From contig CAXBES010000005.1 of the NCBI GenBank assembly GCA_963974915.1, positions 149,227-213,226 on the forward strand: 64,000 nt of DNA, in the 5' to 3' direction. Positions 1 to 8,049 of this stretch are shown here, one piece after another; within the stretch, counting starts at the first letter, position 1; each line of letters begins with the position of its first letter. Origin of the DNA: CAXBES01 sp963974915. GTDB taxonomy: Bacteria > Bacteroidota > Bacteroidia > Flavobacteriales > Flavobacteriaceae. Both the position numbers and the translations under genes were made by a program. A model generated the notes under the pieces. That model worked only from the letters and a program-made list of their open reading frames with translations, made no database searches and was not told where the DNA came from.

Positions 1-398
1 AGAATAACTTTTTTGATATTTGTGCTGTAATTAAGTTATAGCTAATTTTATTCATCTTATCAACAGTTTATGAGTATGATTTACTTCTGAAAAATAGTCA
101 GTTGTATTTAATAGTTAACAGTTGTCAATAACTCATCTCAACATGTAAATTTTAATAAAAAAGTTATTTAAAATTGTTCGAAAAGCCAACTTAAAAACTC
201 ATAAATTTGGAATAACTGAAGAATAAAAAAATTGTATTATTCATAAATTCATGGCTATTGTAAAATCATTTCAATCCTGCAATTTTATTTCTAAAAATCG
301 AAACTGTAAATATCAACATACATGTTAACTAAATTGTAAAAAAATGTTTACCATTTTATTATGAATTCAAACCTTATCTTTATATAAAATTCTATCCA
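1..398. other. AT-rich intergenic region upstream of rpiB
   Basis: This is a gene-free stretch of about 400 bases, very rich in A and T, with no open frame worth calling on either strand. One near match to a DnaA box (TTATCAACA, 57-65) is present, but there is no cluster of boxes, so I do not call an origin. The last 60 bases presumably hold the rpiB promoter, but I see no clean TAnnTTTG box there. The gene to the left lies outside the window. Confidence 0.6.
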
Positions 399-830
399 AT
401 GAAAATAGCAATAGGAAACGACCACGCCGGTACAGATTATAAAAATACGATTGTTGATTACTTAAAGAATGAAGGACATGAAGTAATTAATCATGGTACC
501 AATTCTGATGATAGCGTAGATTACCCGGATTTCGTGCATCCGGTAGCCTCCGATGTAGAAAATAAAACTGTAGATTTTGGAATAATTATCTGCGGAAGCG
601 GTAATGGCGCTAATATGACGGCCAACAAACATCAAAAAGTGCGTTCAGCGTTGTGTTGGACGAAAGAAATAACTGCCCTTGCACGGGAGCATAACGATGC
701 TAATATTTTGAGCATTCCGGCAAGATTTACAAGCGAACCACAAGCTTTAGATATGGTAAAGACTTTCTTAACCACCCCTTTTGAAGGCGGTAGACATCAA
801 CGGAGAGTCGAGAAAATTGCCTGTTCGTAA
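399..830 (+). CDS. rpiB: Ribose 5-phosphate isomerase B
   Basis: RpiB interconverts ribose 5-phosphate and ribulose 5-phosphate in the non-oxidative pentose phosphate pathway, in the cytoplasm. The 143-residue protein has the usual family length. It opens with the phosphate-binding GNDHAG motif (residues 6-11, Asp8/His9) and carries the IICGSGNG loop with Cys65, the residue that acts as catalytic base in bacterial RpiB. The ATG at 399 is the natural start because the conserved beta strand begins directly after it. The CDF exporter starts 8 bases after the stop, so the two genes and the acetyltransferase that follows are probably co-transcribed. The LacAB/RpiB family also includes allose and galactose isomerases; the stand-alone context favours RpiB. 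Confidence 0.93.
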   Translation: MKIAIGNDHAGTDYKNTIVDYLKNEGHEVINHGTNSDDSVDYPDFVHPVASDVENKTVDFGIIICGSGNGANMTANKHQKVRSALCWTKEITALAREHNDANILSIPARFTSEPQALDMVKTFLTTPFEGGRHQRRVEKIACS

Positions 831-838
831 TATAAATT

Positions 839-1750
839 ATGGGACATAAGCACGAGCATAATCACTCCCATCCTGATCTAAAGGGTAGAAACCTACTCAT
901 TTCTATTGTTCTAAACATTCTAATTACTGTATCACAGGTAATAGGAGGTGTCATTTCAGGGAGTCTTTCTCTGTTAAGTGACGCCCTGCATAACTTTAGT
1001 GATGTCTTATCTTTAATTGTTAGTTATGTTGCAGATAAATATTCAAAAAAGGAAGCATCCATAAGCAAGACTTTTGGGTATAAAAGAGCCGAGATCATTG
1101 CTGCATTTGTAAATGCAGCCTCCTTATTAATAGTTGCGGTTTATTTAATTTATGAAGCCATTATCAGGTTTTTCAATCCGCAAACTATAGAAAGTGGTAT
1201 CGTTATATGGCTTGCTTTACTGGGTATCGTTGCAAACGGATTTAGTGTTCTTTTACTTCGTAAAGATGCAAAAGACAATATGAATATGCGTTCTGCATAT
1301 TTACATTTGTTTACAGATATGTCTGCCTCGGTTGCGGTATTAATTGGTGGTTTACTCATGAAGTATTTTAGTTGGTTTTGGGTAGATAGTGTGCTAACGG
1401 TTCTTATTGCGATCTATTTACTTTTTATGGGGTACGATCTCTTAAAAAAATCATTTAAAGTACTTATGCTTTTTACACCAGATGATTTAAACCTGGAAAA
1501 AATTAGCGCGACCATAATTGCATTTCCGGAGATTAAAAATGCACATCATATGCACGTATGGCAACTCAATGAAAAAGAAACACATTTGGAGGCTCATATT
1601 GAATTTAATAAGGATATAACAATATCGCAGTTTGATGAAGTTTCAGAAAAAATTGAAAAATTACTATTTAAGGAGTACGGAATTAACCACGTAAACCTTC
1701 AACCTGAATACAATAAGGACGACCCGAAAGATATTGTAGTTCAGGATTAA
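839..1750 (+). CDS. Cation diffusion facilitator (zinc/cadmium-type efflux transporter)
   Basis: This is an inner-membrane metal/proton antiporter of the CDF family (303 aa), expected to export Zn(II) or related divalent metals. The N-terminus is His-rich (MGHKHEHNHSH, residues 1-11), typical of the CzcD/ZitB branch. Six membrane segments follow, with HxxxD pairs in TM2 (His51/Asp55) and TM5 (His156/Asp160); an HD-HD site is the zinc-type arrangement. Residues from about 210 form the cytoplasmic ferredoxin-like domain, which includes HHMHVW. It sits 8 bases behind rpiB and 14 bases before the acetyltransferase gene. No metal-responsive regulator is adjacent, so its regulation cannot be read from the sequence. 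Confidence 0.9.
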   Translation: MGHKHEHNHSHPDLKGRNLLISIVLNILITVSQVIGGVISGSLSLLSDALHNFSDVLSLIVSYVADKYSKKEASISKTFGYKRAEIIAAFVNAASLLIVAVYLIYEAIIRFFNPQTIESGIVIWLALLGIVANGFSVLLLRKDAKDNMNMRSAYLHLFTDMSASVAVLIGGLLMKYFSWFWVDSVLTVLIAIYLLFMGYDLLKKSFKVLMLFTPDDLNLEKISATIIAFPEIKNAHHMHVWQLNEKETHLEAHIEFNKDITISQFDEVSEKIEKLLFKEYGINHVNLQPEYNKDDPKDIVVQD

Positions 1751-1764
1751 CAACATACACGATT

Positions 1765-2205
1765 ATGGAAATTCTTATCAAAGATTTCGAATCTCTTTCT
1801 ACCTTAGAATTACACGATCTCCTCCAATTGAGAAGCGAAGTATTTGTTGTGGAACAAGATTGTGTGTATCAGGATATCGACGGAAAGGACCTAAAGGCGC
1901 TTCATGTTTTAGGTTATAAAGAAGGAAAAATTGTAGCATATACCCGATGCTTTGCGCCGGGCCTATACTTTGAAGAAGCCGCAATTGGGAGAGTAGTAGT
2001 AGAAGGGTCTCAGCGTAAATACGGCTACGGCCATGATATCATGAAAGCTTCTATTAAGGCGATACATGAAAATTACAAAACAAAGACCATAAAGCTTTCG
2101 GCGCAAACCTATCTTATAAAGTTTTATGAAGCTCATCAATTTCACCAAGTAGGGGAAGGTTACTTAGAAGATGGAATACCACATGTAGCAATGATAAAAA
2201 AATAG
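1765..2205 (+). CDS. ElaA-like GNAT family N-acetyltransferase
   Basis: This 146-residue GNAT-fold protein belongs to the ElaA group. The family signature near the N-terminus is visible: LRSEVFVVEQDCVYQDIDGKD (about residues 27-47) closely follows the ElaA pattern of R-x-EVFVVEQ...Y-x-EIDG-x-D. The acetyl-CoA binding segment is GRVVVEGSQRKYGYGHDIM (about residues 75-93), with the R/Q-x-x-G-x-G/A core represented by RKYGYG. The acceptor substrate is unknown for the family. It is the third gene of the rpiB-CDF run, and its stop is followed by the structured amt leader. Confidence 0.85.
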   Translation: MEILIKDFESLSTLELHDLLQLRSEVFVVEQDCVYQDIDGKDLKALHVLGYKEGKIVAYTRCFAPGLYFEEAAIGRVVVEGSQRKYGYGHDIMKASIKAIHENYKTKTIKLSAQTYLIKFYEAHQFHQVGEGYLEDGIPHVAMIKK

Positions 2206-2233
2206 ACCTTAAATTTCATTATTATTATTTTAA

Positions 2234-2346
2234 GGGGGTATTTATCGATTTATTGATAAATTTTAAAGAAACACCCCTATATTTTACCATACTTACTATA
2301 AAATTTATACATTTATTTCCTATTAAGTATAAATTTATAGGGGGTG
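2234..2346 (+). promoter_or_regulatory. Leader of amt with two mutually exclusive pairings
   Basis: Hairpin 1 pairs GGGGT (2235-2239) with ACCCC (2273-2277) around an inner stem TTTATC/GATAAA (2241-2246 with 2255-2260). The same 3' arm, extended to CACCCCTATA (2272-2281), can instead pair with TATA-g-GGGGTG (2336-2346), which contains the GTG start codon of amt. The two structures cannot coexist. If the region is transcribed, the downstream pairing would hide the start. A weak -7-like box (TAAATTTA, 2330-2337) offers the competing reading that the transcript begins next to the GTG and lacks this leader. Confidence 0.4.
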
Positions 2347-3645
2347 GGTAGAAAGTTAAATTTTATTGTACTAGCAATTTTAGTTGTAATAAGTCTCTGG
2401 TTTGGTAGCGAATATGAGGTTGTTGAAAATGCACCATCCATAGATACCGGGGATACCGCCTGGATGATCGTCGCGAGCGCTTTTGTATTGTTAATGACTC
2501 CCGGCCTCGCTTTCTTTTATGGAGGTATGGTATCAAAGAAAAGCGTAATCTCTACCATGCTTCAAAGTTTTGTAGCCTTAGGAGTTATAAGTGTATTATG
2601 GGTTATTGTTGGATTTAGTCTGGCGTTTGGTGACAGTTTTTATGGAGTAATAGGTAATCCATTAACATATTTCAACTTTAATGGTGTTACTGTATCGCCT
2701 AATCCCGATTTTTCGGCAACAATTCCTTTTCTCTTATTTGCACTTTTTCAACTAAAGTTTGCTATAATAACTCCTGCCTTAATTACGGGGAGTTTTGCAG
2801 AAAGAATACGCTTTCGGAGTTACATTCTTTTTATGGTACTTTTTTCTTTAATTATATACTGTCCGCTTGCACATATGACGTGGCATCCCGATGGATTATT
2901 TAGAAATTGGGGAGTGCTGGATTTCGCAGGAGGAACAGTTGTACATATGTCGGCAGGTTTTGCTACGCTCGCCGGGGCTATGTATTTAGGAAAACGCAAA
3001 CGCAAAATTGAGAAACCCGCGAATATTCCGTTTGTAATTTTGGGAACGGGATTGCTTTGGTTTGGATGGTTCGGATTTAATTCAGGATCTGCTTTGGGAG
3101 CAAATACAGATGCCGTAATCGCTTTTGCGAATACCAATTTAGCATCGGCAACCAGTATGATTTCGTGGATTTTTCTCGATAGAATGCGTAATAGAAAAAT
3201 GTCATCCCTCGGCGCCTGTATTGGAGCAATTGTAGGATTAGTTGCGATTACACCAGCCGCAGGTTTTGTGACCCTTAGTCAGAGTATTTTTATAGGCTTT
3301 ATTGCAGCTATTGTTAGTAATTACGCCATTCAACTTCACAAGAAAACAGAAATTGATGATACTTTAGACGTATTTCCAAGTCATGGAGTAGGAGGAATAG
3401 TTGGCATGTTACTTACGGGGGTATTGGCAAATGGTGTTGGATTGATACATGGAGAAACCACTACATTCTTATACCACTTGTTAACCTTAGTTCTGGTTAC
3501 GGTATTTACTTTTGGAGGAAGCCTTTTACTTTACAAAATAACTGATATACTTTTACCGCTTAGAGTGAGAGAAGACCAGAAGACCAGGAGTACAGAGGAC
3601 TTGACGCTTCACAGCATGGCGAAAACCTTGATTCTTAGATCTTGA
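2344..3645 (+). CDS. amt: Ammonium transporter (Amt/Mep/Rh family)
   Basis: This is an inner-membrane ammonium channel of 433 aa with about eleven transmembrane segments plus an N-terminal hydrophobic signal (residues 5-21). The twin pore histidines are present: His201 in VVHMSAG and His347 in FPSHGVGG. The GFNSGSALG and FYGGMV segments are family landmarks. No ATG lies near the N-terminus. The first possible start after the in-frame stop at 2338-2340 is the GTG at 2344, and it is needed to include the signal segment. No glnB/glnK PII gene, the usual partner, lies beside it. The last 11 bases overlap the convergent gene on the other strand. Confidence 0.92.
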   Translation: MGRKLNFIVLAILVVISLWFGSEYEVVENAPSIDTGDTAWMIVASAFVLLMTPGLAFFYGGMVSKKSVISTMLQSFVALGVISVLWVIVGFSLAFGDSFYGVIGNPLTYFNFNGVTVSPNPDFSATIPFLLFALFQLKFAIITPALITGSFAERIRFRSYILFMVLFSLIIYCPLAHMTWHPDGLFRNWGVLDFAGGTVVHMSAGFATLAGAMYLGKRKRKIEKPANIPFVILGTGLLWFGWFGFNSGSALGANTDAVIAFANTNLASATSMISWIFLDRMRNRKMSSLGACIGAIVGLVAITPAAGFVTLSQSIFIGFIAAIVSNYAIQLHKKTEIDDTLDVFPSHGVGGIVGMLLTGVLANGVGLIHGETTTFLYHLLTLVLVTVFTFGGSLLLYKITDILLPLRVREDQKTRSTEDLTLHSMAKTLILRS

Positions 3646-4006
3646 TTAAATTCTTCTGTAGATTTAGATCATTAAGCATTTCGTTGGTAAATTTATAATG
3701 TCCTTTCGTGGTAATTATCTTAAACCTCTGATTCCTCATTCTTGAGATCACGTCTAAGAAACGCCATTTCGATTTCAGAAGTAAGGGTTTTTTAGACTTC
3801 AGACTTAACTCAAAGTAATGTTTAATACCTTGTCGTTCGGCAACAATATCCGGGGTGATCTTTTCCTCAGTACCCTTTTTTAGGTACGACTTGGGCGTTT
3901 CAAAACCTTCAATATCTGCTTTGATATTTTCAAAACCTCTGTTTTCTAAATATGCAACCGACTCTTTTAGAAACGCATCATTTTCATCTTTGTCTATCTG
4001 TATCAT
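3635..4006 (-). CDS. Hypothetical protein with nuclease-like signature
   Basis: This is a single-domain protein of 123 aa without signal peptide or membrane segment, rich in Lys and Asp/Glu. The central part reads TPDIVAERQGIKHYFELSLK (residues 51-70): a PD pair, a beta strand with Glu66, then Lys70 and a Lys-rich tail. That order recalls the core of PD-(D/E)xK-fold nucleases, although the canonical E-x-K is E-L-S, so catalysis is uncertain. It overlaps the end of amt by 11 bases, convergently. I do not recognise a named family; a small DNA-binding or vestigial nuclease fold is only an inference. Confidence 0.7.
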   Translation of the reverse strand: MIQIDKDENDAFLKESVAYLENRGFENIKADIEGFETPKSYLKKGTEEKITPDIVAERQGIKHYFELSLKSKKPLLLKSKWRFLDVISRMRNQRFKIITTKGHYKFTNEMLNDLNLQKNLIKI

Positions 4007-4053
4007 AACTCATATGATACGAAAATTAGACGAGAATCCCTGTTAATGCCTTG

Positions 4054-4875
4054 TTAAGTCTTTTTAGAGCGAACATTTTTATTAAAAGGAATACCCAATT
4101 GTATCCCAATATTTTCGTCGTTGGTGTGGTCCGAAATATCCAAGCCATACTTAATCTTAGCGGTTTCTTCATATACAAAAGTTCCGAAGATCCTGTCCCA
4201 AATGGAAAGCATATTTCCATAATTACTATCGGTCCACGGAAGTTGATAATGATGGTGAAACTTATGCATATTGGGAGTAACTATTACATAACTTAAAGCT
4301 CTGTCCAGCCATAACGGCATTGCTATATTTGCATGAGTAAAATATGTAAATAGTACACTTAAAATGCGATAAAAGAAATAAAATGAAATTGGCATACCCA
4401 TTATAACCACAGCTATCAAGGCGAAGCTTTCTCTTATAATAAAGTCTAAGGGATGATGCCTGGTACCGGTTGTTGCATCTACATTTTTATCACTGTGATG
4501 CACTATATGAAGTCGCCACATCCATTTCACTTTATGAAGTAAAAAATGAACCCCATACTGAGCAATGAAATCCAGCACAACGACCGATAATAATAACTCT
4601 ACCCAAACCGGGGCATCAAAGAGATGTAATAAGCCAAATTGAGACTTATCTAACCAAATAAAAACACCGGCAGTTGCAATTCCAAAAACCGCATTAATTA
4701 CCATAACGAATAGCAGCAAGATAAGATTGGTTTTTGCGTGTTTCCATTTACTGTACTTTAAAACAAATAAACGATAGTACCCTTCAAATATCCAGAATAG
4801 TGTGAGACAAAAAAATACCCATCCGGCTTTCATCCAGATGGGCATATTTTCAAAGAAGTTTAAAAAAGACTCCAA
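4054..4875 (-). CDS. Sterol desaturase / fatty acid hydroxylase family protein
   Basis: This is an integral-membrane di-iron oxygenase of 273 aa that hydroxylates or desaturates a lipid substrate; the actual substrate cannot be told from sequence. The three histidine clusters of the superfamily are visible in order: HFLLHKVKW (HxxxH), HIVHHSDKN (HxxHH) and HKFHHHYQLPW (HxxHH). Hydrophobic segments precede and separate them. The gene follows the S41 protease gene with a gap of one base, so the two are almost certainly one transcript. The C-terminus ends in a basic tail (NKNVRSKKT). Confidence 0.88.
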   Translation of the reverse strand: MESFLNFFENMPIWMKAGWVFFCLTLFWIFEGYYRLFVLKYSKWKHAKTNLILLLFVMVINAVFGIATAGVFIWLDKSQFGLLHLFDAPVWVELLLSVVVLDFIAQYGVHFLLHKVKWMWRLHIVHHSDKNVDATTGTRHHPLDFIIRESFALIAVVIMGMPISFYFFYRILSVLFTYFTHANIAMPLWLDRALSYVIVTPNMHKFHHHYQLPWTDSNYGNMLSIWDRIFGTFVYEETAKIKYGLDISDHTNDENIGIQLGIPFNKNVRSKKT

Positions 4876-4876
4876 A

Positions 4877-6499
4877 TTACTTTAATATTTTCTGATAACG
4901 TTTTTGGTCGTTTAATACCGAAACAGCTTCCAAAATTTCGGGATTGTGCTCAATTTGATACATATACAAACCATCACGATAAAAATAACGTTTAAGAATC
5001 TCATCTGAAAGTAACGACATAATTTCAGCTTTTTTCGAAACCACAGCTTTGTCTTTTGCTGCATCAATTGCAAGCATCAATTGATTATAACTTGTGTTGA
5101 TATCCTCTTTCATATCATCATCTTCAGCACGACGCAAAGCTTCAGCAAATTCTTTTTCAGTTTCAGTTTCGTATTCAAAGTTATTCTCTTTCAGAAAATC
5201 AATAAATTTCTGAAAATCGCCATCGGTTAATTTAAAATCACTGTAACTACTTAACTCATGACTGTAGTAATATTCAGTAGCGAAATCAAAAATAGCATTG
5301 TCTTTTAGTAAAGCAGTAGTAACCGGACTAAATTTTGAAGTTTCTAATTCAATATCGGGTAAAATTCCTCCTCCGTCATAAACCGTTCTCCCACCCTTTG
5401 TTTTAAACGAATTATACTCTTTGGCATCTTTTCTAATGGGGTCACCATTCTCATCTCTGTTCCAGTAATCCAGTGCCTGAATACACCTTCCACTAGGGGT
5501 ATAATAACGGGATATTGTTACTTTTAACTGCGTGCCATAAGTGAGTTTCTTAGGACGTTGAACCAGTCCTTTTCCGAAGCTACGTGCACCTACAACCACA
5601 GCACGATCCAAATCCTGCAAACCACCCGAAACGATCTCACTGGCGGATGCACTCCTTCCGTTTACCAATACTACTAACGGAATTTCAGTATCAACAGGCT
5701 CCTTACCGGTCTTATATGTTTTGTTATACTTCTCAATAACAGATTTAGTAGTGGTGATCACCTCACCCTTTGGCACAAATAGATTTACAACATCTATTGC
5801 TTCATTTAGCAGTCCGCCGGGATTACCTCGTAGGTCCAGAATAATCTTGGTAGCACCTTCCGCTTTAAGCGATTCTAATGCCGCTTTTGTTTCGATGGTT
5901 GTTTTCCTGTTAAATTTAGTTAGTACGATGTAACCCACATCATTGTGAATCAATTTATAAAACGGAACGGCTTTTACATCTATCGCCTCTCGTGTAAGTG
6001 TGGTAGTATTGGTTTTACCTTGTCGCAAATACGTTAATTCAACTTTAGATCCCGGAGCACCTTTTAACAGCTCCCCTGCGTCATCCTCAAAATCTGAAAC
6101 CTTAATAGCGCCAATTTTAGTGATTTCATCTCCCGCTTTTAAACCGGCCTTGTCTGCCGGATAACCTTCAAAAGGTTCAATGACTATGATCTTTTCTTTT
6201 TCAGTACGCGCAGTGGCTCCAATCCCGGTGTAAACACCAGAGTTGTTAATTCGTGCATCCTCAACCTGTTGTTCATTCCAGTAAACTGTATACGGATCCA
6301 GATCTTCCAACATACCTGTTATAGCCTTGTCCATAAGAACCGCCGGAGTTACCTCATCAACATAATTCATGTTCAATTCTTTGTAGAGTGTGGTAAAGAT
6401 CTCTATCTGTTTTGCGATCTCAAAAAAGTCACTTTTAAAACTTACGGTTGTAAACAGGATTCCCAATGCGACTATGGGAATCAATATTTTCTTTTTCAT
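4877..6499 (-). CDS. S41 family C-terminal processing peptidase
   Basis: This is a periplasmic or membrane-anchored serine protease of the CtpA/Prc family (540 aa). A signal or anchor segment spans residues 4-20. A PDZ domain covers about 85-165 (GVYTGIGA to LTYLRQG), followed by the S41 catalytic core. The Ser/Lys dyad can be placed from GRSASASEI (Ser285) and SFGKGLVQ (Lys310, Gln314), with the same 25- and 29-residue spacings as in E. coli Prc. The C-terminal 150 residues are helical and charged, as in Bacteroidetes homologues. Likely roles are tail-specific processing of envelope proteins. It is the first gene of a pair with the fatty acid hydroxylase. Confidence 0.93.
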   Translation of the reverse strand: MKKKILIPIVALGILFTTVSFKSDFFEIAKQIEIFTTLYKELNMNYVDEVTPAVLMDKAITGMLEDLDPYTVYWNEQQVEDARINNSGVYTGIGATARTEKEKIIVIEPFEGYPADKAGLKAGDEITKIGAIKVSDFEDDAGELLKGAPGSKVELTYLRQGKTNTTTLTREAIDVKAVPFYKLIHNDVGYIVLTKFNRKTTIETKAALESLKAEGATKIILDLRGNPGGLLNEAIDVVNLFVPKGEVITTTKSVIEKYNKTYKTGKEPVDTEIPLVVLVNGRSASASEIVSGGLQDLDRAVVVGARSFGKGLVQRPKKLTYGTQLKVTISRYYTPSGRCIQALDYWNRDENGDPIRKDAKEYNSFKTKGGRTVYDGGGILPDIELETSKFSPVTTALLKDNAIFDFATEYYYSHELSSYSDFKLTDGDFQKFIDFLKENNFEYETETEKEFAEALRRAEDDDMKEDINTSYNQLMLAIDAAKDKAVVSKKAEIMSLLSDEILKRYFYRDGLYMYQIEHNPEILEAVSVLNDQKRYQKILK

Positions 6500-6598
6500 A
6501 CTAACTGTTTTTGATGTGTGATTACTTAAATTCTATATCACTTAATGGAAGTCACACAATTCCGGTAAAAGTGATGATGAAGATATTTCGAACTCAAT

Positions 6599-7447
6599 TT
6601 ACGAAGACTTCTTTTTATTTCGTCTTAAAATTTTTCGAAGTACAATTACTACGATCGATGCTATTATAAAAAGTGGCCATAAATACAACACTCCAAGGAA
6701 AAACATTGAAATTCCATCCCAACCCCCTTTAAGCGAGTTGATCATCTTTTGTCCGTACGATTGGGTAATACCCGTTTCGGAAGTAAGTTCGTAAAACTCT
6801 ATAGTAACAGTACTCATCGACACCTGACTCTCAAGATACTTTAACCTACCTTGCTTCGCTTCTATTTCTTCCCTGATTGTAGATAGTTCCCGCTCAATTT
6901 CGAGCATTTCCTTTACGTTCTTTGCCTGTTTCAACAATTCGAGATACCGATTTTCCAATTCTCTTTTCGCCTTTAATCTTGCATTAAGATCTACGAATTC
7001 TTCCGAAACATCTTGTCTCGAAACATTGTTTTGATCAAAATAATCAACCCCATCAGAAACACCAGCAATAAAGGCTTGAAAGTTTTCCGTAGGAATACGT
7101 ATCACCATATTCTGGTAAATTCGGTTATAACTTTTACCCGAATTATCACTTTGCACAAAACCTTTGTATTGGTTTGCCAGCTCAAGAATTTTATTGTGAG
7201 TTTCTTCGATCTTCTCAGTTTCATACACTAAACGAGCTGTCTTAATGATCTTTTGCTCGATTATTTCCGAAGAAGGAGCGACATCTGCAGTTAGATCATC
7301 TGCTTGCTCATAGATCATTTCTTCCGTCTCCGAATACTCATAACCCGCCTCCTTGCTTTCTGAAGTTAAAATATTACCGGAGCCTCCGTTGGAGCATGCC
7401 ATAACAAATAAAAACAGTAATCCGCTAATCATTTTCATAGTTTCCAA
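6599..7447 (-). CDS. DUF4349 domain lipoprotein
   Basis: This membrane-associated protein of 282 aa has unknown function. An N-terminal lipoprotein signal ends in FVMAC (Cys18), followed by an Asn/Gly/Glu-rich linker. The DUF4349 region (about 65-235) contains a long coiled coil around VKEMLEIERELSTIREEIEA. A C-terminal membrane helix (about 247-270) is followed by a basic tail (RKILRRNKKKSS). A lipidated N-terminus plus a C-terminal membrane helix is usual for the family. It lies 51 bases downstream of rnpA on the same strand. The first Met is taken, although the Met at residue 4 would also give a good signal. Confidence 0.85.
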   Translation of the reverse strand: METMKMISGLLFLFVMACSNGGSGNILTSESKEAGYEYSETEEMIYEQADDLTADVAPSSEIIEQKIIKTARLVYETEKIEETHNKILELANQYKGFVQSDNSGKSYNRIYQNMVIRIPTENFQAFIAGVSDGVDYFDQNNVSRQDVSEEFVDLNARLKAKRELENRYLELLKQAKNVKEMLEIERELSTIREEIEAKQGRLKYLESQVSMSTVTIEFYELTSETGITQSYGQKMINSLKGGWDGISMFFLGVLYLWPLFIIASIVVIVLRKILRRNKKKSS

Positions 7448-7497
7448 ATTTTTAATGAGACAAAAAGAGCTGGTTTGTTGCTACAAAAACACCAAAT

Positions 7498-7878
7498 TTA
7501 AGTTTTCACCTCCTCAAATTCTTCGTTCAATTTTTTAACTAAGCGCGCCATTGAGGTATTTAGAGTGGCATATTGTGGCCTATCTTTTCCTAGATATAAA
7601 AATAACAACGCAAATTTCTTGCCGTTATTTGTAGAAAGTGAATGTTTATTAAGTCGGTAAGCCTCACGCAATTGCCTTTTTATCCTGTTTCTGGTGACGG
7701 CTTTTTTAAAATTGCGTTTCGGAACGGCGAATGTTGCCTGCGTGACCGCACTGTCCTCCAGAGTTAAGAATAGAACTTTTAGCGGGAATTTAGTGTGTGT
7801 TTTTCCCTCCTCAAACAATTTTTTGATCGTAGTGGCACTTTTTAATTTTTCAGATTTCGGAAAACTAAAATTCATCAT
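7498..7878 (-). CDS. rnpA: Ribonuclease P protein component
   Basis: RnpA is the small basic protein subunit of RNase P, which helps the RNA subunit remove 5' leaders from tRNA precursors. The signature RNR helix is clear: KAVTRNRIKRQLREAYR. The protein begins MMNFSFPKSEKLKS; the open frame extends 33 codons further upstream, but that part overlaps a structured RNA candidate and lacks family similarity, so I start at 7878 (7875 is equally possible). This gives about 126 aa, normal for the family. As usual in Bacteroidetes, the gene is not beside rpmH/dnaA; it precedes the DUF4349 lipoprotein gene here. Confidence 0.92.
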   Translation of the reverse strand: MMNFSFPKSEKLKSATTIKKLFEEGKTHTKFPLKVLFLTLEDSAVTQATFAVPKRNFKKAVTRNRIKRQLREAYRLNKHSLSTNNGKKFALLFLYLGKDRPQYATLNTSMARLVKKLNEEFEEVKT

Positions 7879-7916
7879 GTAAATGTATACTATTTGGGCG
7901 TTTGCGCCAAAGACGC

Positions 7917-7996
7917 ACCGGGCTTTCGGCACTCGCTTCCAGACATATGTTTTAATCGGTCTGGAGAGCTCAAACAACTGCCTCGATCCCTAACGC
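7917..7996 (-). ncRNA. Structured RNA candidate, Flavo-1-like
   Basis: Read on the minus strand, the stretch begins GCGTTAGGGATCGAGGCA and ends TGCCGAAAGCCCG. It folds as a nested set of stems: GGG/CCC (7988-7990 with 7920-7922), GGCA/TGCC (7979-7982 with 7928-7931), GCT/AGC (7967-7969 with 7935-7937) and CCAGAC/GTCTGG (7959-7964 with 7939-7944). This framing resembles the Flavo-1 RNA motif reported from Flavobacteria; I match it from memory only. A further perfect GGCG/CGCC hairpin (7897-7908) separates it from rnpA. It could be a stand-alone RNA or part of the rnpA leader. Confidence 0.5.
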
Positions 7997-7997
7997 A

Positions 7998-8025
7998 AAA
8001 ACCCTGCTTCACGCAGGGTTTTTTA
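7998..8025 (-). terminator. Rho-independent terminator after the M1 peptidase gene
   Basis: The stem is AAAACCCTGC/GCAGGGTTTT (7998-8007 with 8013-8022) around a five-base loop, with A or T runs on both sides, so it can act in both directions. It ends the minus-strand S8-M1 unit 25 bases after the M1 stop and separates it from the RNA candidate and rnpA. Confidence 0.85.
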
Positions 8026-8049
8026 TTATAAGAATAGTAAAATAAAGGC

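Noticed and set aside
1..398. Possible replication origin upstream of rpiB
   Set aside because: Only one near DnaA box (57-65) and no cluster, dnaA/dnaN neighbour or clear unwinding repeats; AT-richness alone is common here.
2820..3137. 105-aa frame opposite amt
   Set aside because: Antisense shadow of a well-conserved gene; low-complexity translation.
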